Notes: generated by a model not told the origin, from the letters alone. A stretch of 64,000 bases of DNA from Artemia franciscana (GCF_032884065.1 NC_088875.1:41181402-41245401), one strand, 5' to 3'. Shown: positions 53,040 to 64,000, numbered from the stretch's first letter. Numbers and translations: made by a program.

Positions 53040-53251
53040 AAAAGATGTATAATAGGAAGCAAATATTTGTAAACAATAGGCATTTTATTGCTTTGAGGCA
53101 CAAATTATCAAAACATACAGAAGGAAAAAAGGAGGTAACTTCTGCAAGCAAGAGAGATTAAGCCAAAATAAATTTTGTTTAAGATTTATTTTTTTGGAAT
53201 ATATATTTTGAAATAAAATATTTTTTTCATGGATATTTCTTTTTTTGTTAG

Positions 53252-53436
53252 GTATTGATTATTTCTGGTGGCAATGGGAAATGTGTTGCTGAGATGAAAG
53301 TTGAAGAACAACATACAAACAAGGGAGGAACTTTACATGGTGGGCTATCAGCATCTTTGGTTGACATGGTTTCTACACTGGCTTTACTTACACATGAAAG
53401 ACAAGCACCTGGTGTCTCTGTTAACATTGGTGTTTC
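53252..53436 (+). CDS. ACOT13: ACOT13 exon 2 (hotdog catalytic core)
   Basis: This 185-bp exon follows TTTTTTGTTAG and ends before a GTAAGT donor. It encodes VLIISGGNGKCVAEMKVEEQ, then HTNKGGTLHGGLSASLVD and TLALLTHERQAPGVSVNIGV. The HGG followed by D on the hotdog helix is the 4HBT/PaaI-type signature. EMKVEE.HTN...GTLHGGL is nearly identical to vertebrate THEM2. It is in phase 0 at its start and leaves TC to be completed by exon 3. Confidence 0.95.
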
Positions 53437-54390
53437 GTAAGTACATCTTAAAGATTGAAAAACTGTTGGGGAAAGCACAGCTTTAGATAGAGGTGCATGC
53501 ATGTCTTATGCTTAAAGGAGGAGATGTTGGAGGTTTTTTGGGAGTGTGGAAGAAAGGATTTGGGGCCAAAAGTTCTTTTGGGTAAGGGCCCCTTCTATGG
53601 GGTCTTCTTCCCCATTTCAGACAAGAAGATCCCATAATAATGTAATTTTAAGATCAATTTTTTTCAGAAAATGCATAATGATAATTTTTTTTTATTTTGC
53701 TACTGTGGATATAGGCTATGCCATATACCAAACTTGAGGATATGCAGAAAAGTAATATGTATATTTCCGATCTGCAGATTAAAGTTGTTTTGGCAAACTT
53801 CAGATCATAGCAAGGGTTAATTTTTATTTTTGAATTCAAGCTTGAATATTTAATAAATTAATGATCATTAGAAAATTTAAGTCACTTTATTTTGTTCTTT
53901 CCAAACTCTTGGTTAAAAAAGCGTATGTATTCTGTGCGACCCTTCCTATTTTGGCTCATGTTGGGAGTAGAGTTTAAAAGATTAAATCAAATAAATGCTT
54001 TGTATTACTTGTTAATCAAAGTTTATGAACTTGAGGCATAGATTAAGGTGGAAAAAGTCACAAAGCTAAAATTTCATTTGATTCATGTAATATTGAACAT
54101 GATTCATTTAAAGTAAAAGAATACAATAATCCTATTTTACTGAACTCGGATTATCCAATTCTCTTCTACTTTCCTACAGGTGAGTCATTTTGGCTAAAAA
54201 AAATTTAATGTTCTTGCTCTCCCCCTCCAGGAATTATGATATGATAGATTCTAAGCCATAGATCTGTGTGAATTTTTGGTGATATTTGACTTCTTCTGGA
54301 AAATAGTGCCTGGAATCCACAAGCCTTCTTTTGGCCTCTGGCAGGTTTCTTTGAAATATTCATTTGATGTTTCAAACATCAATGTCATCA

Positions 54391-54876
54391 TTATATAAAC
54401 AAAAAGGCTTTTATTTCCTTCATTATCAACACAATCTTTATATTATATAGTTGTTTTTTGCTCTGTAATGTTGAAGGATTGTAACACTCTTGATTAACAA
54501 GTAACAAACACAACAACACAAGGAAATTCAGAAATGAGGGAATTGGATGACTTGTGGGAAGTGCGAGTACTCTTTCTGCTTGTTCACAGCAATTAAGGCC
54601 TGTAGGCTGGCCGTTACCAATACAGCTCTTCCTGCTTGCTCTTGTTCTCTTCTTTACTGGAGAACTATATGGGTAAACTGACTCAAACAATATAATTATC
54701 CATGAGAAAATCAATAATGCGTTTGTACAGGTACCTTTCGTCCCAAAATTATAATTGACATCAGTATCTTTGTTTATCTTTAGCCTTGTAAATTTGCATT
54801 TGATATTTGCTGCCAGGTAAATTGTGTTATAGTATTCAAAATAATGTTTTGCAAAATCTCTAGCAGATTTAAACAA
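54391..54876 (-). CDS. Unidentified 161-codon open frame in ACOT13 intron 2
   Basis: A minus-strand open frame of 161 codons from an ATG at 54876. It contains NALLIFSWIIILFESVYPYS and FLNFLVLLCLLLVN, two hydrophobic stretches, and a basic middle (KKRTRASRKSC). I recognise no family. It ends near a copy of the dominant repeat's end (54940-55000), so it may be transposon-derived or chance. Confidence 0.15.
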   Translation of the reverse strand: MFKSARDFAKHYFEYYNTIYLAANIKCKFTRLKINKDTDVNYNFGTKGTCTNALLIFSWIIILFESVYPYSSPVKKRTRASRKSCIGNGQPTGLNCCEQAERVLALPTSHPIPSFLNFLVLLCLLLVNQECYNPSTLQSKKQLYNIKIVLIMKEIKAFLFI

Positions 54877-55539
54877 AATCTACAGTATGGGGCGTCCCTT
54901 TTATTCCATTCTTACTCTTCCTTTCTTGGAATTTTAGAGTTTCAGTTATCATTGAACCGAGTCGCTCCCTACTTACAGTACTCCCTACTCCGTACTTAAT
55001 ATAACCATGGGCGTAGGCTGCATCTTGTCTAGGAAGGGGGCAGCCGATTCTGCAATGGAAGGGGGCTTATAAGTACATCCCGAGGTCCTTTGAATATATG
55101 TATTTAGAAACTCGTCATTCTATATTTCGCTAAAACTTGCCATTTAACGTTTTCCGTGTTCTACTCTTCTGATAATACTACAATCTAATAAAACCACCAT
55201 CTTACAAAGCTATAAACTTGTGTTGTATTCTCTTATTATTTGCCTGTCTTTTGGCATTTTCTGGGACTTGCCATCCACGCCGGTTCGCTGTTAGCATTTT
55301 TTCATCCCGTAGAATGGCGAATTCCCACGTTCGGCCACAATACCTGGGGTAGGTTCAGTATGCCCTAACAAGGTGTCCGAAAGTGGGCTATGCTTGTAAA
55401 AGCTGTATAAACATGTTTGAAGGTTGAAGGCAAGCTCAGAACTTGATTAATTCTGGCGTTGTTTAACCCTGTCAGACCAGTAGATGAACTGAAATTCTAT
55501 TTTTTTCCTGTTACATTTCATTCAAGATACAATGCTTAA

Positions 55540-57155
55540 AAGTAAAGCAGAGGAGAAAAGAAAGAAATGCGGCTGGGATCCAGAAGAATAGAAAACAGCA
55601 GTCTTTCCTTTCATTACTAAGAATATAAAAGTACTGGATAACTGGAAATACAAAGGTAGTGGAGGAATTTCAGGTAAATATTGGTACCATGGTTTTATGG
55701 CAAGCTTTAAAACTCTATCAGTAAGAACACCAGAAGGCACAAGCTTAGGAAGGGCAACTGCTTTCAACTGTCTCACTGTAGGAGCTTTCTTTGACAACCT
55801 GGAGCGAGGCCTAGACAAACACATGTTCAGACCACAAGACATTTGGAATGTTGATGAATTGCGTATGAAAAACATCCACAAGCCTGGTAAGATCATTGCA
55901 CAGCGAGGCCAGAAGTAAGTAGGGAAGCTCACGTCAGCAGAAGGAGGTCAGTTGACCACGATTTGTGCTGGTGTTAATGCGCTGGGAACACAGTCCCTCC
56001 TCTACTTATTTCCCCCCAGAAAAAAGTATCCTGAAATTTGACTTGAGGAAGCTTTACCAGGAACCATCATGATCTGCTCAAAAAATACTTCTGACTGAAT
56101 GACTGCCTCTCATTTTTGCTCTACTTGCAGCATTCTATCAAGCAAGTCAAACCCTCAAAATAGTCAAGTGTACTTCTGAAAATAGACGACTAGATCAGTT
56201 GATACACCATTGAATTGCTTGATCTAGCTAAAAATAATGGTGTTGTACTTTTAACTGCCCTTCCCCACACTACTCACAAACTGCATCCTCTAAAAGCCGC
56301 GTAGACCCCTTAAGGCCTACTACAACCAGGAAGCCGCAAGTTTTATGAATGCCCATAAATGTAAGACTATACCAGTGTATAACATTGCTGACCTGCTTGG
56401 GAAAGTATATCCAAAGGCTTTCACTCCCGAGAGTATAATCAGCGGATTCAGAGCAAGTCGGGTTTACCCCGCCAACAGAGATGTCTTCAAGGATTAATTC
56501 CTTTCGACGTATGTCTTAGACAGAATGCCTACCACATCTAGTGAAGCACTTACCAGGGAAGTTTCTATGCTCAGCGCAAATCCTGTGCGACATTTAGACT
56601 CCTTCTTTAACATAAACCCCAAAACAGACGCAGCGCAGGTTCTGTCTCTAAATGAGAAGTAAAGTTCAGCAGATGATTTGTTAAAATAGATCGTCCATGC
56701 AAACCCATTTCCAAAAGGCTCAGCAACAAAAATCAACAGGAAAAAAAAATAAGAAAAAGTCAGAAGTGCTCACTGACACCTCTGTGAAAGAACGCATTAC
56801 TGCTGGGGGTAAAAGCTGCATCTTCCAAGAAAGACTTAGTCCTGAAAAAAAGGGAAGTCATAGAAGTGAAAAGGCTAAAAGCAAAAGGCATGTTTCTCGT
56901 CAAAAGAGTTGCAGTTGGAGTGACGATTTTGACGTAGATGAACCTGTATATAACAACTCTTCAGACTTCAGTATGGACGTTGATGACGAGCCCCCTACCA
57001 CCAACTTTCTATTTGAGATTGAGATTTCTGAAGGAGTTTATAGTTTCTTAAAGACAGAAGTTGAAATCAAACTGCAACCACTGACAGGTGGAACATCAAG
57101 ATTTGTGAAGAGGTTTACTTTTGGTGGGGATCAGTCAACTTTTAATTTGAAATGA
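55540..57155 (+). pseudogene. Pogo-like (Tc1/mariner superfamily) transposase pseudogene
   Basis: Plus-strand blocks in order: SFKTLSVRTPEGTSLGRATA, FFDNLERGLDKHMFRPQDIW, NVDELRMKNIHKPGKIIAQR (the family has N-x-DE at the first catalytic Asp; here NVDEL), LTSAEGGQLTTICAGVNALG. After stops come PFPTLLTNCIL, KAYYNQEAASFMNAHKCKTI, ADLLGKVYPKAFTPESIISG then FRASRVYPANRDVF. The tail (56697-57155) has KKSEVLTDTSVKERI and an acidic SWSDDFDVDEP stretch. This is the DDE_1/pogo-jerky layout. The second Asp region is destroyed and several stops are present, so it is inactive. It lies in ACOT13 intron 2, same strand. Confidence 0.8.
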
Positions 57156-58131
57156 ATACTTTTTATATTTTTAAATTTTGCTGAAATTGATTTTGTAGTT
57201 TTTCATACTGAACATATTTTTTCATAATTTTGTAGCCGAAAAGCAAGTTTTAATGTTTCCCTGACCACTTTTCTGTTTCTTTTGTCTGGTGGCTGAACGT
57301 AAGTCATAAACGGCCGAACCAGTATCTGAGTGGCCCAGGTTCGTCACTTTTGACCTCTTGGATAGAGAGGAATCCAGGTGGAACAGTGGAGGAGTTGTCT
57401 TTTGTCTTTTTTTGAAGATCGTATTAAAAGAATTACCTTTGCTTTGGCAAACTCTCCGGCTTCTTCTCACTTGAATCAATTCTTGGAAAATTAAAAAAGT
57501 CAAAACCTGTCGACCGCGGGCCAGTTTCCTGTCTGTATAGTGGACCAAAAGTCAATATTGAATATCGAAACGTAAATATCGATATCGGAAACGATATTTG
57601 GAAATTTCTGCTTATTTTCAGCTTTTTGAACCATCTACCGGTGAACATCTACCAAAAAATTCCAACATACGAAAAGTTCACGTTAATTTTTAGGTTAATT
57701 TTGAAGTTCAAGGGGGAGCAGCTGTCCCCCTTCCCTACGCCGACCCTAATTTTTATGAAAAGAGTAGGGTTGAGGACCTGAAAATTCTTCAGTGACCAAA
57801 ATGTTTTACTTCTCAAGAGAGTGAACAGAATTTTTTTAATGTTAAGAATGCGTCTGCAAAATTCTGGGAGAAGATTCTAGTTTTAGATACTAGTTAACTT
57901 GTAAACTATCTAGAGCACTTTAATCAATGCTTTAACTTTCTTTCTTATTTTTAGGAAAGTTGCATGGTGTTGTCATAGCTTTATTATGTACCTGAGTGAA
58001 AGGGGGGGGGGGGCTGATTGTGATTTCGCTGTGATTGGTTATTGATTTAAGAACATTAAAAAACAAGGAAACATTTTATGATCCTGAATGTACATGATTG
58101 AACTTGCTTTTTATTTTAGCTGTATTTTTAG

Positions 58132-58285
58132 GTACCTAAAAGCCGCCAAAATTGGAGAAGAAATTGTCATAGAAGCAAGCACAAGTAAAGTTGGAAAAAC
58201 TTTGGCATTCTTAACAGTTGACATAAGAAATAAAGCTACCGGTGATTTGATTGCTCAGGGAACCCACACGAAGTATTTAGGATGA
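58132..58285 (+). CDS. ACOT13: ACOT13 exon 3 (C-terminus, stop codon)
   Basis: This 154-bp exon follows TGTATTTTTAG. Its first G completes Ser with exon 2. It encodes YLKAAKIGEEIVIEASTSKV, then GKTLAFLTVDIRNKATGDLI and AQGTHTKYLG, followed by TGA. The family has GKTLAFTSVDLTNKATGKLI and AQGRHTKHLG, an excellent match. An AATAAA hexamer lies 49 bases after the stop. Confidence 0.95.
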
Positions 58286-58333
58286 ATCAATTCATTTTAA
58301 TTTATTAGTCATCTTATTCAGGAGTAAACTTTG

Positions 58334-58339
58334 AATAAA
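58334..58339 (+). promoter_or_regulatory. ACOT13 poly(A) signal
   Basis: AATAAA lies 49 bases past the ACOT13 stop codon and is followed by a T-rich stretch. Position and strand fit the 3' end of this gene. Confidence 0.6.
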
Positions 58340-59680
58340 TTTTCTTTCCAGAGTATCACGCAAAAGTTTGAAAATAGACAGAAAGCTTCTGGAAAAGCTA
58401 GAAAATTGGAGAACAAATTACAACCGATTTTTCTGACTTGATCTTATTTAGCCATTTACTGAAAAAAAAGGAACAAAACGGTAGAGATCTCTTTGTTCTA
58501 TCACTCTTGGGTCATTGTGCTCGTAGCATTGTCGCGTCATTTGGTTGTGTATTTCTGGTTAGCATCTAAAACAAATCTCAACCTATTTTTTGTAAATCAG
58601 CATTAGAATGAGGCCATCTATTGTAGCTTTCGTTAGCAGTTTGAATCATATCCAGGTTAAGCATGGGCTTTAATATTTACAAATAAGGCTGATTGACATC
58701 TCACTTCTCCTTCAAAACATAATAAGCCCATTTCTTATAAACTGTAGCTTTTGGCAACAGAAGCTTTCACGAAGTGATGTATAGTATCATATGCCACTTA
58801 GGATAAATCCTACTGGCTGTTAATAATATAAACAACACACCACAGCAATAAGCTGCCTTCGAACAACAGCTGCCTTCTTTTGCACGCCACCCCAATCAAA
58901 GCGTAACCCTTTCTTCATTCCTATTAGTTTACCATTCTTGTAGTATTTCTTTCATTGACATTTCAAGATGTCCTGATATTTGTTTGGCCCATACTGGATT
59001 GTCAAGAAGCACAATTTGTTGAAGCCTTGCACACATAAAACGTGACCCAGCCAATTTTTGTTAGTAATTGGAACTGGTTTCTTAGTGATATTTGGCTTTT
59101 CTTTTCATGGACTAAGTCCCAGGCTCCTTGCCAGCTCTATGATATAAGATCACCCGCGAATTTCGTGTATTTCTTGTATACACAACAAAACTGTATGCGG
59201 TAACATGACGAAACACAGTAATCACTGGTTCGACAGCCAGTGTGTTCATCTTTTGTTGTGAAATTGGGGCTGTTGATTCATTTAAATTGTTTTATCATTA
59301 ATTCTTAAAAATTGTTAATCTTGCTAATTTTGGATTTTATTTGTCATTTCTATTAGTTTCTAATTCTTCAATTTTCGTTTCATTTATATATATTTTTCTA
59401 TTGGCTTTCCGCGTTGTTAGGTTCTATCCGAGTTGTCTTGTCTACATTTTTGTGTATTTTCTTCTAATTTTTATGATAGCGCTGAAAAAGCGCTGATTCG
59501 CTTGGTTAGTCTTGTATTTTCGTTGGCCTTATAACCCCCTAATGTCAATCTTCATTTCTTCAAATTTGTTTTTGATTCATGATAGCAGTGGAAAAAAGAA
59601 GCAAAAGACGAGGCACCAGAAAGTTTCGTGCTTACGCTAAATTCTGGGTGCTGCCTACCTTATTTATATTGGTTATTATG
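58340..59680. other. 3' flank of ACOT13, no gene recognised
   Basis: No supported gene. On the minus strand about 58940-59060 reads RFMCARLQQIVLLDNPVWAK then QISGHLEMSMKEILQEW before a stop, a protein-like but unidentified fragment. The rest is AT-rich and unremarkable. Confidence 0.35.
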
Positions 59681-59689
59681 ACTTGACAA

Positions 59690-60700
59690 TCTTAACGACT
59701 CAGTGGTCCTAGAATGTCGTGAAAGGGCTCATTCTAACGGAAATTAAAAGTTCTAGTGCCCTTTTTAAGTGACCGAAACAATTGGAGGGCACCTAGGCCC
59801 CCTCCCACGCTCTTTTTTTTCCCCAAAGCCACCGGATCAAAATTCTGAGATAGCCATTTTATTCACTATAGTCGAAAAACCTAATAACTATGTCTTTTGG
59901 GACGACTTACTCCCCCGCAGTCCCCTTTGGAGGGGCTGCAAGTTACAAACTTTGACCTGTGTTTACATATAGTAATGGTCACTGGGAAGTGTAGAGACGT
60001 TTTTAGGGGGATTTTTTTGGTTGGGGGGAGAGTTGAGTTGAGGGGTTACGTGGGAGGATCTTTCCATGGAGGAACTTCTCATGGGGGAAGAGACTTTCAA
60101 TGGAGGGGGCGCAGGATTTTCTAGCATTATTTAAAAAACAGTGAAAAAATAAATATGAAAAGTTTTTTCTACTGAAAGTGACGAGCAGCATTAAAATTGA
60201 AAACGAATAGACATTATAACGCATATGAGGGGTTTACTTCCTCGTAATACCTCGCTCTTTACGCTAAAGTATTTTTAGTAATTACAACTACTTGTTCTAC
60301 GGCCTTTGTGATTCAGGGGTCATTCTTAAGGAATTAGGACAAAATTAAGCTTTAGTGTAAAGAGCGAGGTATCGACAAGGGGCGAGCCCCCTCATATACG
60401 CAACAAAAACATACGAATACAGAAGTTCGCTACGCAAGTTAATTCATAAGTTACGTATATTTTTTACTTATGAAAACGTTCGTAACAAATTTAAAGTTAA
60501 TGCCTTTTTAAGTAATCAAAAAATTGGAGGGCATCTAGGCCTCCTCCCTCACTTCTTTTCTCTCAAAATCTTCCGATTGAAACTATGTAAAAGCCATTTA
60601 GCCAAAAAAAATTAATAACCAAATTTCGTTTTAATTATTTATGTGCGTAGAGCCAAGATCAAAACATACATTAATTCAAAAACGTCCAGAAATTAAACAA
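59690..60700 (+). repeat. Dominant interspersed repeat family, long composite copy
   Basis: Landmarks are CAGTGGTCCTAGAATGTCG, AAATTAAAAGTTCTAGTGCC, GGAGGGCACCTAGGCCCCC, a block GGGGGATTTTTTTGGTTGGG, then GTGACGAGCAGCATTAAAAT and CTCGCTCTTTACGC, followed by the GCGAGGTATCGACAAGGGG block. The same order occurs inverted at about 4955-6120. No ORF is conserved. Confidence 0.7.
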
Positions 60701-60990
60701 AAAAAAAAAAAAAACAAGTTTTTTAAATGAAAGTAAGGAGCGACATTAAAACTTAAAACGAACAGAAATTACTCCGTATATGAAAGGAGCTTTTCCTCCT
60801 CAATGCCCCGCTCTTTACGCTAAAGTTTTTACTGTTTTAAAAAGTAGAGTTAAGAGAAAGAGTCAAACTTTAGTGTAAAGAGCGAGGCATTGAGGAGGAA
60901 AAGCCCCTTTCATAAACGGAGTAATTTCGGTTCGTTTTAATGTCGCTCCTTACTTTCATTCAAAAAACTTGTTTTTTTGTTTAATGTAAC
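60700..60990. repeat. Hairpin formed by two inverted ends of the dominant repeat
   Basis: AAGTAAGGAGCGACATTAAA at about 60729 pairs with the inverse at about 60940-60960. Arms of about 120 bp include GAAATTACTCCGTATATGAA / TTCATAAACGGAGTAATTTC and CTCTTTACGCTAAAG / CTTTAGTGTAAAGAG. The loop (about 60830-60865) is short. Confidence 0.8.
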
Positions 60991-61017
60991 AAGCAATGGC
61001 AATTTTTTATCGATAAT

Positions 61018-61079
61018 GGTTAAACCCAGAGCCTACTGTCAACTAGGCAAGTAGCTTTGACCACTGAGCTGAGGCGTCC
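61018..61079 (-). mobile_element. tRNA-like element, minus strand
   Basis: On the minus strand it begins GGACGCCTCAGCTCAGTGGT, an A-box-like sequence, and ends CTGGGTTTAACC, a degenerate B box, about 60 bases long. It is probably the head of a decayed tRNA-derived SINE. Confidence 0.4.
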
Positions 61080-62360
61080 AAACCAAAATTACACAATTAG
61101 TGTACTTCACTGCTCCTGATGAAAATTGAAATAAATTTAATGCGCAGGACGGTTTTAGCGACAAAATGAAAGTTGCTGGTACTAAGTCTACCCTGTTCAG
61201 AAAATTTTTTCATAAGATGAGCTCTTTTAGTTTAAAGGGCGAAATGGAGGATTTTTGCCAAACTGAGGCTTACAGCTGATTCACTTGATTGAACTCTACA
61301 TGATTTATCGATTGGTCCAATCCATCTTTTCTTATCTTATTTGGTTCTCAAGATACTTGAAGTACCGAGGACATCAAAACAGAAATATTTTCTTTCTGTA
61401 CAGTTCTATGATGCAAAACAGTACCACATTTTTGCCAGTGTTGTCAGATTAAATTGTGAAAACAATTGAGTAAAACTAATTCGTTAAATTTTGCAACACT
61501 TTTTTGCATGTTAAAATTCAAACATTAACAATCTTCTGACTCCAAAAGAAACAATACCTTCAAAGGGAACCCACACTTTCTTAAGCTGTTTGGTGCCAGA
61601 TTTATTAGCCTGACATTTTGGTGATTTTCCACCCACGTTTTTTTTTTTTTTTTGACACTTGCTACTAAAAAATTGCATGTTGGAGTCTTTTCCATCTAAA
61701 ATTGAATTCCCAATTTTTCTCTATTTTTAAGATATATCTAATTGTGTAATTTTTCATTTAACCAGTTCAAACAATGAGATTTCATTGTTCATGGAACTTT
61801 AAAACTCCATTGCTTGTACATGGAGCTTTCAATACACAAATGATTTTGCTGTGAGTTGCCTAAGAAAACTTACCTGGTATACGTAGACCCCCAGTACTTG
61901 GCTAGATGTTCTGATTAAAAATTATATTTCCTATACGGAAATTATGTATATAGGGTTAGATAGTAGTGATTGGCTGATGATTAGGACTAGACCAGTTGTG
62001 ATTGACTGACTATAATCTTTGAAAACATCTGGTCTTTCGAAATTTGAATTTAGACAAAAGTTAGCTCTACAATCTAGTTTATATAAATACAATTATTCTG
62101 TTTCACAGCACTTGTCTTAGATTAAGTCTCTCCAAGTTTGACTGTTTCTGTCATTAGGATGTGTTTTTCAAACTGTAAGATCGAGTGTCAAAGATTAGAC
62201 AGCATTTTCTAAGATTAGGCTCAAGCTTTGAATGTGTAGCCAAGATTACGCTTTACTGTTGTCTATTTGTATATCTGAAATTCTGAATGTTGTTTATGGT
62301 TAAAAAATTCAAGCTAATCACACACTAAATGTTGCGTCAGGATTAGTCTGAGGAAGAAAT
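61080..62360. other. Intergenic DNA, nothing recognised
   Basis: AT-rich sequence with T- and A-runs. No gene, SINE or foldback is evident. Confidence 0.3.
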
Positions 62361-62368
62361 AGGCCAGT

Positions 62369-63710
62369 GTGAAAGAATTCTGGAAGTCCTTCTGTGTGCC
62401 ACGTGACAAGTCAAAGGCTTTTCCGGACGATAATTCTTGGCCGAAATACTACGAAAACTGGGAGGATCTCAAGGAATTAGCCGCACCACCAATTTACCTG
62501 CATCTGTATACCGAGTCATTGATTCAGTTGTTAGTGAATTCCCTCTCCCAGAGCATTCTTACCAGCTCATACAGAATATATCTGAGGAAAAGTATTAAGA
62601 ATTACTGCTGAGGATCTTCTCCGTGTACTGACGAGACTTCCTCTACTACGTATAAAAATTAATAGGACCCCGCCCTGTTGCCAATTCTATTAAGTATGTT
62701 CAATGCAGTCCTAGTTTCGTGTAGATAGCCAGCAGCGTGGAATATGTCGGTAATAAACCCGTTATTTAAAAAGGGTGACCGCATGATGCATAGTAATTAT
62801 TGCCCAATATGTCTAGAGCCAACTACTAGTAAATTTTGAAAAAGATGTTTGATGCTAGATTGAGGTGCTGGCTTGATAGGGGAAATGTTATAAGTGAGAC
62901 GCAACGGGGATGTCGTAATGGTTACTCAACAACTGACCGGGTTTTTATACTTTAAACTCTCATGGGGAAATATTGCAGGAGAAATGGCAAGTTTTATGTG
63001 GCTTTCCTCGACATTGAAAAAGCATTTGATAGCATTGATAGACCCATTTTGTTTTTATCTAGTTTACCTAGGGCTACCTAGGCCATTTATCAAATTGTTA
63101 ATTAGCATGTATGAGATTACTTTATCTGTAGTTATCATTACTAAACAAGGAGTATCTAGACCATTCACAGCCTGTAAAAGAATCCGTCAAGGAAGCACAC
63201 TGTCACCGAAGCTCTTTACTTTATACATTAATGATTTGGCAGGACACTGAACAGAGATGGGCCCTGACCATCACTTGCGAAGATTCTATTTTCTTGTTTA
63301 CTGTTCGTTTGGCCTTGTTTACTGTTTTTTGGTGGCTAAGTCAGCCGAGGAGCTTCAAACTCTCCTGGATTTAGCTGAAGCTTACTTAGAAACAAAGAAA
63401 GTGAAGCTAAACGCATCCAAGACCGAGATTGTCATCTTTTACACCGGTAAACCCAACGGACAACATGATTTGTCATTTACTCACAAAGGAAAGTCAATAA
63501 AGGTAGCCCCTCGGTATAAGTATTTAGGAAACGTGCTCGCAGCTAAACCCCAAAACTGTGCCGAAATAAAAGTAAGCGGCAGCGGACACAATTATGCAAG
63601 TGGTTACGTGCCACCGGTGTCGCCGAAATCGTTTCGGCGCCGCCAATTTATTGGCGTGTCTTCTATTTCTAGAATTTTTTCGGCTACTTGTAAAAAGTTT
63701 TGAAGACTAA
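62369..63710 (+). mobile_element. Defective non-LTR retrotransposon RT fragment
   Basis: RT blocks are spread over three plus-strand frames. About 62750-62960 holds NYCPICLEPTTSKF and RLRCWLDRGNVISETQRGCR then NGYSTTDRVFIL. About 62990-63055 holds FYVAFLDIEKAFDSIDRPIL. Then come IRQGSTLSPKLFTLYINDLA (to 63248), VAKSAEELQTLLDLAEAYLE, LNASKTEIVIFYTG and YKYLGNVLA (63330-63545). The YADD box before VAKSAEE is not readable, and several frameshifts and stops are present, so it is inactive. Order is normal for non-LTR RT. Confidence 0.8.
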
Positions 63711-63832
63711 ATTGGTATCAGTTTTTATCAGAATTCAATCCATAATTCCTTTTTAGCATCGTTACCATGGCCGAACCTCAAGCAAGATAAGGACGAAATA
63801 TCAATCTTAACTTCTCACAGACATTCTTTTCA

Positions 63833-64000
63833 AACAGTTCGTGGTAACGAACTGTAGTAAGGAGCGACCCGGCTCAATAGTAACCAAAACTCTAAAAAAT
63901 GGAATTTTGATACCAATAGCTATATCAAAAGAATCGCATTTTAATGCTGGTTTTAAATATATAAGTTTAATCAAGTTTAGTCTTACCCATCAAAAGTTAC
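63833..64000 (+). repeat. Start of a dominant-repeat copy with palindromic terminus
   Basis: It begins with the perfect inverted repeat ACAGTTCGT-GGTA-ACGAACTGT (63833-63854), then AGTAAGGAGCGACCCGGCTC and AATAGTAACCAAAACTCT. It runs off the window at ATCAAAAGTTAC. Related termini lie at about 9040-9070, 12805-12835, 28405-28435, 40375-40425 and 54945-54980. Confidence 0.7.

Larger units (their letters stand above)
46817..58285 (+). other. ACOT13: ACOT13/THEM2 gene locus, three exons (acyl-CoA thioesterase)
   Basis: The locus encodes a small hotdog-fold thioesterase that hydrolyses medium- and long-chain acyl-CoA to free fatty acid and CoA, acting at mitochondria and in the cytosol as a homotetramer. 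Three plus-strand exons join in phase into 143 aa (human 140 aa). With a +4 offset from human THEM2, the active-site residues line up as Asn54, His60, Gly61, Asp69 and Ser87 within HTNKGGTLHGGL, LVD and APGVSV. Intron 1 (6.3 kb) holds foldback repeats. Intron 2 (4.7 kb) holds a pogo-like transposase pseudogene. A poly(A) hexamer follows the stop at 58334-58339. The gene is head to head with DIMT1. Confidence 0.92.

Noticed and set aside
56494-56736. Minus-strand ORF at 56.5-56.7 kb
   Set aside because: Antisense to the pogo-like transposase pseudogene.

Overview
The window is animal nuclear DNA. It is AT-rich and made mostly of introns, intergenic DNA and transposon remains, with two conserved protein-coding genes. 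Small phase-consistent exons with GT/AG borders, arthropod-type non-LTR retrotransposon fragments and an abundant invertebrate-looking interspersed repeat point to an arthropod. From memory, the dominant repeat resembles sequence from branchiopod crustaceans such as the brine shrimp Artemia. That assignment is an inference that a database search would settle. No bacterial genes, CRISPR arrays or operons are present.

Gene 1 is DIMT1, the 18S rRNA adenine dimethyltransferase, on the minus strand from 43519 down to 14862. Six exons can be read and joined in phase: E1 43465-43519, E2 41134-41300, E3 34503-34681, E4 24672-25044, E5 21101-21207 and E6 14862-14904. They give a predicted 307 aa protein, close to the roughly 313 aa of the human protein. 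Downstream lie extra copies of two exons, E3' (13802-13980) and E6' (9653-9695). Both keep frame and splice sites, but E3' has changed the catalytic NLPY motif to NLQY. This looks like the remnant of a tandem partial duplication and is the most interesting signal in the window.

Gene 2 is ACOT13/THEM2, a hotdog-fold acyl-CoA thioesterase, on the plus strand. Its three exons are 46817-46909, 53252-53436 and 58132-58285 (143 aa). It lies head to head with DIMT1, with about 3.3 kb between the two start codons.

The rest is mostly mobile DNA. Non-LTR retrotransposon fragments lie at 16.2-18.0 kb (minus), 28.6-29.6 kb (RNase H), 32.25-33.2 kb (RT) and 62.4-63.7 kb (RT), with smaller pieces at 39.1-39.8 and 43.15-43.35 kb. 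A pogo-like transposase pseudogene sits in ACOT13 intron 2 and a possible hAT scrap at 37.6-39.05 kb. tRNA-derived SINEs lie at 10.0-10.8, 12.5, 15.7 and 61.0 kb. Foldback elements lie at 11.4-12.3, 31.06-31.29, 35.83-36.06, 47-49, 49.3, 52.56-53.04 and 60.7-61.0 kb. Local tandem duplications occupy 18.1-19.8 and 42.5-43.0 kb. The dominant interspersed repeat is marked by the phrase GTAAGGAGCGAC and by CGCTCTTTACGC. It covers about 5.0-6.4, 7.4-9.1, 36.2-36.4, 44.3-44.95, 59.7-61.0 and 63.8-64.0 kb. A 100-N assembly gap at 33602-33701 interrupts an 8-bp microsatellite inside DIMT1 intron 3.

At the left edge (about 0.64-1.17 kb, minus) there may be one or two exons of an unidentified gene running out of the window. 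All functional statements rest on reading translations and motifs by eye.
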